Origin: RGIG3002 sp045546775
GTDB lineage: Bacteria; Bacillota; Clostridia; Lachnospirales; Lachnospiraceae
Reading direction: 5' to 3'
NCBI GenBank assembly: GCA_045546775.1
Contig: JAZQDM010000110.1
Span: forward strand, 1 to 21,583
DNA length: 21,583 nt
The notes beneath the pieces were generated by a model. That model did no database searches and was not told the DNA's origin. It was given only the letters and a program-made list of their open reading frames with translations. Below are positions 1-6,265 of the stretch, in pieces. Made by a program: the position numbers and the translations under genes. Position 1 is the stretch's first letter. Each line of letters starts with the position of its first letter.

Positions 1-1
1 G

Positions 2-727
2 TTTTTATGCACACCTACAGGTGTTTCTAAAGGTTTCATGACACCGGAATTCATCTGTAAAGTAGATGAAAACGGAAATGTAATCCAGGCTAACAAAGGA
101 TTCAAACCTTCTTCTGAAATCAAAATGCACATGCGTGTATACCAGAAAAGACCGGACGTAGGAGCTGTTGTTCATGCTCATCCTACATTTGCTACATCTT
201 TTGCAATTGCAGGTATTCCGTTAACACAGCCGATCATGCCTGAAGCAGTTATCTCTTTAGGATGCGTGCCGATCGCTGAATATGGTACTCCTTCAACAAT
301 GGAAATTCCGGACAATTTGGAAAAATACCTTCCGTACTTTGATGCAGTTCTTCTTGAGAACCACGGTGCATTAACATGGAGCACAGACTTGATGGCTGCA
401 TACCACAAAATGGAAAGTGTTGAGTTCTACGCAGAACTTCTTTACAAATCCAAAATGCTTGGCGGTCCTAAGGAATTCGATAAAGAAAACATCAAAAAAT
501 TATACGAAATCCGTCGTAAATTCGGTATGCCGGGTAAACATCCTGCAAACATCTGCTTAAACAAAGGCAAAGAAAACTGCCATAGCTGCGGTTCTTGCGG
601 TTCTGCAGATTACAGCAAATTCCCGGGTTATGAATATAACTTCGGTTGCGATTGCGGAAGCGAAGGAAGCGTTGATGAAAATGCAATCGCTGCAATCGTG
701 AAAAAAGTGATTTCTGAAATGAAATAA
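2..727 (+). CDS. Class II (FucA/RhaD-type) aldolase with Cys-rich C-terminal extension, 5'-truncated
   Basis: Probably cleaves L-fuculose-1-phosphate and/or L-rhamnulose-1-phosphate to dihydroxyacetone phosphate and lactaldehyde, feeding the microcompartment. The frame is open from base 2 (FLCTPTGVSKGFMTPE), so the N-terminus lies outside the window and the ATG at 38 is internal. Family marks are the TPTGVSKG loop, SSE with the likely catalytic Glu, the zinc ligands HAH in VVHAHPTFATS, and a third His in LLENHGALTW. After the aldolase fold comes an extension with six Cys (ICL, CHSCGSC, CDC, about nt 550-657). It ends in an amphipathic helix, ENAIAAIVKKVISEM, of the kind used as an encapsulation peptide. 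The next gene follows after 38 bp. The family is secure. Substrate preference is inferred from the locus and resemblance to the C. phytofermentans BMC aldolase. Confidence 0.9.
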   Translation, partial: FLCTPTGVSKGFMTPEFICKVDENGNVIQANKGFKPSSEIKMHMRVYQKRPDVGAVVHAHPTFATSFAIAGIPLTQPIMPEAVISLGCVPIAEYGTPSTMEIPDNLEKYLPYFDAVLLENHGALTWSTDLMAAYHKMESVEFYAELLYKSKMLGGPKEFDKENIKKLYEIRRKFGMPGKHPANICLNKGKENCHSCGSCGSADYSKFPGYEYNFGCDCGSEGSVDENAIAAIVKKVISEMK

Positions 728-765
728 TTTCTCTTACAAAATCCCGGTGGAAGGAGGTAATTCCG

Positions 766-1245
766 ATGGGAGAGAAGGACGTTGAAAACAAAGTCCGCGA
801 CATCATCCGCCGGATGAAAGCCTCATCTACCATGAATTTGGAGCTTGCAAAAGCTTTGATGGAAAAAGTGGAAGAAGAGGCAGCAAGAATGGGAGTGAAA
901 GCGGTTGTTGCAGTGTCGGATGCATCGGGCAGACCGATTGCCATCCATTGTATGGATGGAGCTTACATCGGAAGCTTTGATGTTGCACTGAACAAAACGT
1001 ACACTTCAGTGGCATTTCAAATGTCCACAGCAGAACTTGCAAAGCTGGCGGCACCTGGAGGTTCCCTCTACGGAATCCAGCATACAAACGAAGGTAAAAT
1101 TGTTATTTTCGGCGGCGGTGAGCCGTTGTATGTGGATGATGTGTTAGTTGGTGCGATTGGTGTCAGCGGTGGAACTGCCGAGCAGGATACAAAGCTTGGC
1201 GCGTATGGAAAAAATATATTAAAGGATGTGATAGCGTGGAAATGA
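766..1245 (+). CDS. GlcG/HbpS-like (PduO C-terminal domain, haem-degrading family) protein, probably BMC-associated
   Basis: A 159-residue protein of the GlcG/HbpS fold (Pfam PF03928 family). The family signs are the strand-rich core VVAVSDASGRPIAIHCMDGA, then ALNKTYTSVAF and the Gly-rich GKIVIFGGGEPLYVDD and GAIGVSGGTAEQD. In B12-dependent Pdu systems this domain is the C-terminal half of PduO and binds haem. Here it stands alone, without the adenosyltransferase domain. The N-terminus DVENKVRDIIRRMKAS is a charged amphipathic helix followed by a short linker, so it may be an encapsulation peptide. AAGGAGGT lies just before the ATG. The stop overlaps the next gene. Its role in the compartment is unknown; haem, flavin or corrinoid handling would be a guess. 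Confidence 0.8.
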   Translation: MGEKDVENKVRDIIRRMKASSTMNLELAKALMEKVEEEAARMGVKAVVAVSDASGRPIAIHCMDGAYIGSFDVALNKTYTSVAFQMSTAELAKLAAPGGSLYGIQHTNEGKIVIFGGGEPLYVDDVLVGAIGVSGGTAEQDTKLGAYGKNILKDVIAWK

Positions 1246-2627
1246 CAGAAGGCCAAATCAAAAACATCGTCAGCGAAGTAATGGCTAAAATGCAGTTAAA
1301 CAGCAGTGTGTCCGGTATGCACGGCGTGTTCGCTGACATGAATACGGCAATAGAAAAAGCAAAAGAAGCACAGAAAATCGTGCATGCTATGTCCATGGAT
1401 CAGAGAGAAAAAATTATCGCTAAGATCCGTGTGAAAATCAAAGAAAACGCAGAGACATTTGCCCGCATGGGTGTTGACGAAACCGGAATGGGTAATGTCG
1501 GCGACAAAATTTTGAAACACCTGTTAGTTGCAGAGAAAACTCCTGGTACAGAAGATATCACAACAACAGCATGGTCCGGAGACAGAGGTCTTACTCTTGT
1601 AGAAATGGGACCGTTTGGTGTTATCGGAGCAATTACTCCTTGTACAAACCCGAGTGAAACAGTTCTTTGTAACACAATGGGTATGCTTGCAGGTGGTAAT
1701 ACAGTAGTGTTCAACCCGCATCCGCAGGCAATCCGCACATCCATTTATGCGGTAAATCTTTTGAACGAAGCTTCTTTGGAAGCAGGCGGTCCGGATAACA
1801 TCGCATGTACAGTAGAAAAACCTACATTGGATTCCAGTGCGATTATGATGAAACACAAAGATATTCCGTTGTTGGTAGCTACCGGTGGTCCTGGTGTTGT
1901 GACTGCAGTATTAAGCAGTGGCAAACGTGGTATCGGTGCAGGTGCAGGTAACCCGCCGGCACTCGTAGACGAGACAGCAGATATCAGAAAAGCAGCAGAA
2001 GACATCGTTAACGGATGTACTTTTGATAACAACCTCCCATGTATCGCAGAAAAAGAAGTTGTTGCAGTAGATTCTATTTGCGACCAGCTTATCAAATACA
2101 TGGTAGAAGAGCAGGGATGCTATTTTGCTTCTGCAGAAATTCAGGACAGACTTATCAAAACTGTTTTGACAGAAAAAGGTGCTCTCAACCGTAAATGTGT
2201 TGGTAGAAGCGCAAAAGCACTTCTTAAGATGGTTGGAGTTGAAGTTCCGGAAAACATTCGTTGTATCATCTTCGAAGGTCCGAAGGAACATCCGCTTATC
2301 GCAGAAGAGCTTATGATGCCGATTTTAGGTATTGTCAGAGCAAAAGATTTCAACGATGCGGTAGAAAAAGCTGTATGGCTTGAACATGGCAACCGCCATT
2401 CCGCACATATCCACTCCAAAAACGTGGATAGAATTACACAGTACGCAAGAGCAATGGACACAGCTATCTTAGTTAAGAACGGCCCGTCCTACGCAGCACT
2501 TGGTTTTGGAGGAGAAGGATTCCCGACATTTACCATCGCAAGTCGTACAGGTGAAGGTCTGACAAGCGCAGCAACCTTTACAAAACGCAGACGCTGTACA
2601 ATGTCTGACAGCTTATGCATTCGATAA
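1236..2627 (+). CDS. pduP: CoA-acylating aldehyde dehydrogenase, PduP type, with N-terminal encapsulation peptide
   Basis: Oxidises propionaldehyde (possibly also acetaldehyde) with NAD+ and CoA to acyl-CoA in the BMC lumen. The 463 residues match the family length. The N-terminus EGQIKNIVSEVMAKM is a classic PduP-type encapsulation helix, followed by a Ser-containing linker. The aldehyde dehydrogenase fold begins near residue 30. PFGVIGAITPCTNPS and the cofactor-region ATGGPGVV are clear, and the catalytic Cys is about residue 269 in FDNNLPCIAEKE. I chose GTG at 1236 because AGGA at 1223-1226 lies nine bases upstream; ATG at 1242 would give a 15-base spacing. The gene overlaps the preceding one by 10 bp, implying coupled translation. 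The Cys-based acylating subfamily is secure; aldehyde chain length is inferred. Confidence 0.94.
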   Translation: MEMTEGQIKNIVSEVMAKMQLNSSVSGMHGVFADMNTAIEKAKEAQKIVHAMSMDQREKIIAKIRVKIKENAETFARMGVDETGMGNVGDKILKHLLVAEKTPGTEDITTTAWSGDRGLTLVEMGPFGVIGAITPCTNPSETVLCNTMGMLAGGNTVVFNPHPQAIRTSIYAVNLLNEASLEAGGPDNIACTVEKPTLDSSAIMMKHKDIPLLVATGGPGVVTAVLSSGKRGIGAGAGNPPALVDETADIRKAAEDIVNGCTFDNNLPCIAEKEVVAVDSICDQLIKYMVEEQGCYFASAEIQDRLIKTVLTEKGALNRKCVGRSAKALLKMVGVEVPENIRCIIFEGPKEHPLIAEELMMPILGIVRAKDFNDAVEKAVWLEHGNRHSAHIHSKNVDRITQYARAMDTAILVKNGPSYAALGFGGEGFPTFTIASRTGEGLTSAATFTKRRRCTMSDSLCIR

Positions 2628-2648
2628 AAAACAGGAGGTAAGAGAAAA

Positions 2649-3854
2649 ATGGCAATGAATTCTTCACAGGTAGAAGAAATTGTTAGACAGGTTTTAGGAC
2701 AGTTGTCCTCTACATCTACTACAACAACTTCTTCTTCAGGAAGCAGAGAGATTCCTAAGACAGCACATGTTGCTATGCTTACGGCTCTTGAAAAAGTTGA
2801 GATAAAAGAATATCCGATGCCGGAAGTTGGTGACGATGATATTCTTGTAAGAGTAGAAGGATGCGGTATCTGTGGTACAGATGCGCACGAATTCAAACGT
2901 GACCCGTTCGGACTCATTCCGGTTGCACTTGGACATGAGGGAACAGGTGAAATCGTTAAAATGGGTAAAAACGTTGCAAAAGACAGCGCAGGTAAAGCAG
3001 TTAAAGTTGGTGACAAAATTGTTACTTGTATGATCTTTAACGACGACCCGGACATCACAATGTTCGACTTAAACAAACAGAACGTAGGTGGTGCAGATGT
3101 ATACGGCTTGCTTCCGGATGATGACGTACATTTGAACGGATGGTTTGCAGACTACATCTTAATCCGTAAAGGTTCTACTTTCTTTAACGTAAGTGACCTT
3201 GATTTGGATTCCCGTATTTTGATTGAGCCTTGTGCAGTATTGATTCATGCTGTAGAGCGTGCAAAATCAACAGGAATTTTGAGATTTAACAGCCGCGTTG
3301 TAGTACAGGGCTGCGGACCGATCGGTTTGATTTGTATCGCAATCTTACATACAATGGGTATCGGCAATATTATTGCAGTAGACGGTAACGAAGGTCGTCT
3401 TGAGTTCGCTAAGAGACTCGGTGCTTCCGGTTCCGTAAACTTCAAAGATTTCAATGGTACAGAAGCGATGGCTGAAGGTGTGAAAGCACAGTTCGACGGA
3501 CATCTGGCTGACTTCGCATTCCAGTGTACAGGTTCACCGGCCGGACACTCCAACATTTACAAATTCATCCGCAACGGCGGCGGTCTTTGTGAATTAGGAT
3601 TCTTCATCAACGGTGGTGATGCAACAATCAACCCGCACTTTGATATTTGTGCAAAAGAAATCACAACAGTTGGTAGCTGGGTTTACACATTACGTGATTA
3701 CGCAACAACTTTTGAATTCTTAAAGAGTGCAAAAGCAATCGGACTTCCGATGAGCGAGTTGATTACTGACAAATATCCGTTAAGCCAGATTAACGAAGCT
3801 TACAGAAAAAATCTTGCAATGACCGGTTTGAAAATTGCTGTTATTCCCGACTAG
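2649..3854 (+). CDS. Zinc-type medium-chain alcohol dehydrogenase with N-terminal encapsulation peptide
   Basis: Likely reduces propionaldehyde to propanol, regenerating NAD+ for the aldehyde dehydrogenase inside the shell. Reduction of lactaldehyde to propanediol is an alternative. N-terminal SSQVEEIVRQVLGQL is an encapsulation-type helix, joined by a Ser/Thr-rich linker (residues 20-32) to the enzyme domain. The catalytic zinc region shows GCGICGTDAHE (C75), GHEG (H96) and IEPCAVLIHA. The Rossmann fold shows VVVQGCGPIGL. The usual four-Cys structural-zinc lobe is absent: the corresponding segment, VTCMIFNDDPDITMF, has one Cys. GGAGGTAAG precedes the ATG. It belongs to a family distinct from the iron-type PduQ used in Salmonella. 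The exact substrate is not decided by sequence. Confidence 0.9.
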   Translation: MAMNSSQVEEIVRQVLGQLSSTSTTTTSSSGSREIPKTAHVAMLTALEKVEIKEYPMPEVGDDDILVRVEGCGICGTDAHEFKRDPFGLIPVALGHEGTGEIVKMGKNVAKDSAGKAVKVGDKIVTCMIFNDDPDITMFDLNKQNVGGADVYGLLPDDDVHLNGWFADYILIRKGSTFFNVSDLDLDSRILIEPCAVLIHAVERAKSTGILRFNSRVVVQGCGPIGLICIAILHTMGIGNIIAVDGNEGRLEFAKRLGASGSVNFKDFNGTEAMAEGVKAQFDGHLADFAFQCTGSPAGHSNIYKFIRNGGGLCELGFFINGGDATINPHFDICAKEITTVGSWVYTLRDYATTFEFLKSAKAIGLPMSELITDKYPLSQINEAYRKNLAMTGLKIAVIPD

Positions 3855-3904
3855 GTTACAGTAACATTACCGTAAGGCAGTGAAAGTTAAGAAAGGATTA
3901 ACGA

Positions 3905-4222
3905 ATGGATGAGAGAGCAGTAGGTATTCTAGAGGTTTACGGACTTGTGTGTGCTTTTATGGCGGCAGATGCAGGCTGTAAAGCAGCAAACGTAACGCTG
4001 GAATTATTCGACAAGAATAAGCCTGCAAATGCAGATTCCCTTCCGGTTCCGCTTTTGGTAACTGTAAAGTATCGAGGAAGCGTAGAAGATGTAACAGCAG
4101 CTGTTGAAGCAGGAATTGCAATGGCAGAGCAGGTTTCCGGAGTTGTGCAGAGTCACATCATCCCAAGACCGACACAGGATACACTTAAAATGTTAAACAT
4201 CAGTGCTTTTGATGTAGATTAA
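3905..4222 (+). CDS. BMC-H shell protein with extended pore loop
   Basis: A single-domain BMC shell protein (105 aa), expected to form hexameric tiles. It opens with AVGILEVYGLVCAFMAADAGCKAANV, the standard first strand and helix of the family, and has VQSHIIPRP near the end. The segment where PduA has its KIGSG pore loop reads LFDKNKPANADSLPVPLL. It is about eight residues longer, Pro-rich and without the GSG signature, so pore size or gating should differ from PduA. AAAGGA sits upstream of the ATG. A 50-bp gap separates it from the alcohol dehydrogenase, and it is the first of four clustered BMC-H genes. Fold assignment is secure; transport role is unknown. Confidence 0.92.
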   Translation: MDERAVGILEVYGLVCAFMAADAGCKAANVTLELFDKNKPANADSLPVPLLVTVKYRGSVEDVTAAVEAGIAMAEQVSGVVQSHIIPRPTQDTLKMLNISAFDVD

Positions 4223-4254
4223 TAATTTGAAATTCAGAAAGTGAGGAAATAAAA

Positions 4255-4542
4255 ATGGCACAGGAAGCATTAGGAATGGTAGAAACAAGAGGACTTACAG
4301 CAGCGATTGAAGCAGCAGATGCAATGACAAAAGCAGCTGAAGTAGCTTTAGTAGGAACAGAGAAAATCGGTTCCGGACTTGTAACAGTTATGGTACGTGG
4401 AGACGTTGGAGCTGTTAAAGCTTCTGTAGAATCCGGTGCGGCAGCAGCAAGCCGTCTTGGTGAATTAGTAGCTCAGCACGTAATTCCGAGACCGCATACA
4501 GACGTTGAAAAAATCCTTCCGGGATTCCCAAAGGTTAAATAA
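4255..4542 (+). CDS. pduA: BMC-H shell protein, PduA/PduJ type (copy 1)
   Basis: A canonical hexameric shell protein of 95 residues that builds the facets and provides a small polar pore. MAQEALGMVETRGLTAAIEA and the pore loop KIGSG, with Ser at residue 40 as in Salmonella PduA, are diagnostic. So are VMVRGDVGAVKA and AQHVIPRPH. It is a close paralogue of the gene at 4923-5201, differing at roughly a dozen positions, mostly in the second helix and the C-terminal tail (here EKILPGFPKVK). GTGAGGAAA precedes the ATG. Only three bases separate its stop from the next BMC gene, so the two are probably translationally coupled. Confidence 0.96.
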   Translation: MAQEALGMVETRGLTAAIEAADAMTKAAEVALVGTEKIGSGLVTVMVRGDVGAVKASVESGAAAASRLGELVAQHVIPRPHTDVEKILPGFPKVK

Positions 4543-4545
4543 TTT

Positions 4546-4863
4546 ATGGGTAGCTCATACGGATTGATTGAAGTTTCCGGTGTAGTTGCTGCAGTTGATT
4601 CCCTTGACGCTATGTGCAAAGCAGCAGATGTAAAACTTGTTACATGGGAAAGAAAACTGGGTGGTCGTCTCGTTACGATAGTCGTAGAAGGCGATGTGGC
4701 TGACGTAAAAGCCGCAGTTGAAGCCGCTGCACATATAGCGAAAGAGAACAATCATATTCTGGCAGCATCCGGCGTTATCGCAGCACCTTGTGAGGAAACA
4801 AGAAAAATGATGGCATTCAGCGCCAGACGTATCCAGAAAAAACAAGCGGAAACAAGCAAATAA
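4546..4863 (+). CDS. BMC-H shell protein with Arg in the pore loop and basic C-terminal tail
   Basis: A single BMC domain (105 aa) starting SSYGLIEVSGVVAAVDSLDA. The pore loop is KLGGR (residues 37-41) instead of KIGSG, putting an Arg beside the pore position. The C-terminus lacks the usual HVIPRPH strand and instead reads SGVIAAPCEETRKMMAF, followed by a basic tail (SARRIQKKQAETSK). There is no good ribosome binding site just before the ATG; AAAGG lies within the preceding gene about 12 bases away, so coupling to that gene is likely. It could be a minor facet or cap-type tile, or a docking tile whose tail faces one side of the shell. Family secure, specific role unknown. Confidence 0.9.
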   Translation: MGSSYGLIEVSGVVAAVDSLDAMCKAADVKLVTWERKLGGRLVTIVVEGDVADVKAAVEAAAHIAKENNHILAASGVIAAPCEETRKMMAFSARRIQKKQAETSK

Positions 4864-4922
4864 CAGAAACAATTAAATTATTATAAAAGTTGATTCAACA
4901 CATATTTAAGGAGGAAAAAAAT

Positions 4923-5201
4923 ATGGCACAGGAAGCATTAGGAATGGTAGAAACTAGAGGACTTACAGCAGCAATCGAAGCTGCAGATTCAATGTGTAAA
5001 GCAGCAAACGTTACATTAGTAGGAACAGAAAAAATCGGTTCCGGACTTGTAACAGTTATGGTTCGCGGAGACGTAGGAGCTGTTAAATCTGCTGTAGAAG
5101 CAGGTGCAGTTAACGCTGAAAGACTTGGCGAATTAGTAGCTCAGCACGTAATTCCGAGACCTCACACAGATGTTGAAGGAATTCTTCCTAAAATTAAATA
5201 A
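4923..5201 (+). CDS. pduA: BMC-H shell protein, PduA/PduJ type (copy 2)
   Basis: A 92-residue canonical BMC-H protein nearly identical at its N-terminus and pore (KIGSG, Ser40) to the product of 4255-4542. It differs mainly at SMCKAANVTL, SAVEAGAVNAERL and the short tail GILPKIK. I set the start at ATG 4923 because AAGGAGGA lies eight bases upstream and the protein then aligns end to end with its paralogue. An upstream in-frame TTG at 4890 would add a non-homologous leader. The strong ribosome binding site and the 59-bp gap before it suggest independent, high-level translation, as expected for a bulk facet protein. Paralogous tiles of this kind often co-assemble. Confidence 0.96.
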   Translation: MAQEALGMVETRGLTAAIEAADSMCKAANVTLVGTEKIGSGLVTVMVRGDVGAVKSAVEAGAVNAERLGELVAQHVIPRPHTDVEGILPKIK

Positions 5202-5219
5202 GGAATTCTTTCTAAACGG

Positions 5220-5291
5220 ACGGTAAAACAATATGGTAACAGCCCTTCCGGAAGCCGCAGAGTTTCCGGAAGGATACCATAAAATGACCGT
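5220..5291 (+). other. Long interrupted hairpin between shell genes and pduL
   Basis: Three nested complementary blocks are visible. CCTTCCGGAA (5244-5253) pairs with TTCCGGAAGG (5264-5273) across a 10-base loop. TATGGTA (5232-5238) pairs with TACCATA (5275-5281). ACGGT (5220-5224) pairs with ACCGT (5287-5291). No T-run follows the descending arm, so it does not look like an intrinsic terminator. An RNA stability or processing element separating abundant shell messages from the downstream enzyme genes is plausible but inferred. Confidence 0.7.
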
Positions 5292-5317
5292 AAGTCACAT
5301 ATGGAGAGGTGAACACA

Positions 5318-5962
5318 GTGGAAAAACATGAATTGGAAGCCTTAACCAGAATGGTTGTATCTTGTATGCAATCACAAAAGGAAAAAGGTAATGGTTTTTT
5401 AGTTCCGGTTGGTGTAAGTAACAGACATATCCATTTGTCACAGGCAGATGTGGAAACATTGTTTGGTCCGGGATATCAGCTTACAAAGAAAAAAGAGTTG
5501 ATGGGCGGACAGTTTGCATCCAACGAATGTTGTACAATTGTAGGATTAAAACTTCGTGCAATTGAAAACGTAAGAGTTTTAGGACCTGCACGTAAGCAGA
5601 CTCAGGTAGAAATCAGCAGTACAGATGCCAGAAAACTTGGTATTAATGTACCGGTTCGCGAGTCAGGTGATGTAGCAGGCAGTGCACCGATTGCCATTGT
5701 TGGACCGAAAGGTGCAGTATATTGTAAAGAAGGCTGTATTGTAGCAGCAAGACACATTCACATGTCTCCGGCAGATGCCGCACAGTGTGGTGTGAGCGAC
5801 GGCGACTACGTAAGTGTTACCGTTGACAACGAACGCGGAACAACTTTTGATAAAGTAAAAATCCGTGTTGATGAAAGTTTCACATTGGAAATGCACATCG
5901 ATACCGATGAAGCAAATGCAAGTGAAATCAAACAAGGCGATAAAGTAGCTATTGTGAAATAG
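5318..5962 (+). CDS. pduL: Phosphate propanoyltransferase PduL (BMC phosphotransacylase)
   Basis: Converts propionyl-CoA and phosphate to propionyl-phosphate plus CoA in the lumen, recycling the CoA used by PduP. It has 214 residues. Both halves of the PduL fold carry the zinc-binding motif: VPVGVSNRHIHLSQAD near residue 30 and VAARHIHMSPADAA near residue 145. ASNECCTI and the beta-strand segments between them are typical. The first 20 residues (ELEALTRMVVSCMQSQK) form an amphipathic encapsulation-type helix. I chose GTG at 5318 because GGAGAGG at 5303-5309 lies eight bases upstream; the GTG at 5309 would overlap that site. It follows the hairpin at 5220-5291. Confidence 0.95.
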   Translation: MEKHELEALTRMVVSCMQSQKEKGNGFLVPVGVSNRHIHLSQADVETLFGPGYQLTKKKELMGGQFASNECCTIVGLKLRAIENVRVLGPARKQTQVEISSTDARKLGINVPVRESGDVAGSAPIAIVGPKGAVYCKEGCIVAARHIHMSPADAAQCGVSDGDYVSVTVDNERGTTFDKVKIRVDESFTLEMHIDTDEANASEIKQGDKVAIVK

Positions 5963-5992
5963 AAGTATAAAAAAGAAACGAGTGGTATAGAA

Positions 5993-6259
5993 ATGATTAT
6001 TGGAAAAGTAACAGGAAGTATCGTTTCAACCCGCAAGCAGGATAACCTGGTCGGCAACAAATTTATGGTCATCGAACCGATTAATGTCATGAATGGTGAG
6101 CGTAATCAGTTGGTTGCGATTGATAATATTGGAGCCGGAATCGGTGAATATGTTCTTGTTGCACAAGGCAGTGCGGCACGCATTGGCTGTGGAATGCAGG
6201 ATTCTCCGATTGACGCAGCAATTGTCGGTATTATTGATGATATCGGAAAGTTAGGGTAA
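5993..6259 (+). CDS. pduN: BMC-P pentameric vertex protein (EutN/CcmL/PduN type)
   Basis: An 88-residue protein forming the pentamers that cap the icosahedral vertices of the shell. MIIGKVTGSIVSTRKQDNL, then KFMVIEPI and NQLVAIDNIGAGIGEYVLVAQG, are the typical beta-barrel segments of the family. The end, SPIDAAIVGIIDDI, is the usual closing strand and helix. The length is standard. It is the only BMC-P gene in view. The ribosome binding site is weak (AACGAGTGG region). It lies between pduL and pduS, separated from pduS by six bases. Confidence 0.96.
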   Translation: MIIGKVTGSIVSTRKQDNLVGNKFMVIEPINVMNGERNQLVAIDNIGAGIGEYVLVAQGSAARIGCGMQDSPIDAAIVGIIDDIGKLG

Positions 6260-6265
6260 CAGGTT

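Noticed and set aside
2489..3076. 195-codon - strand frame across pduP and the alcohol dehydrogenase
   Set aside because: It is antisense to two clear enzymes, crosses their junction, and has Ser/Pro/Thr-rich composition typical of a mirror frame.
3855..3865. GTTACAGTAAC palindrome after the alcohol dehydrogenase gene as an operator
   Set aside because: The arms are only five bases, with no nearby promoter; chance occurrence is likely.
4890..4922. Upstream TTG start adding 11 residues to the fourth BMC-H protein
   Set aside because: The leader covers the AAGGAGGA ribosome binding site and has no counterpart in the near-identical paralogue.
5220..5291. Intergenic hairpin as a Rho-independent terminator
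   Set aside because: The descending arm is followed by ATACCATAAAATG rather than a T-run, and the operon continues with pduL.
5309..5317. GTG start three codons upstream for pduL
   Set aside because: The codon overlaps the GGAGAGG site; GTG 5318 has correct spacing.
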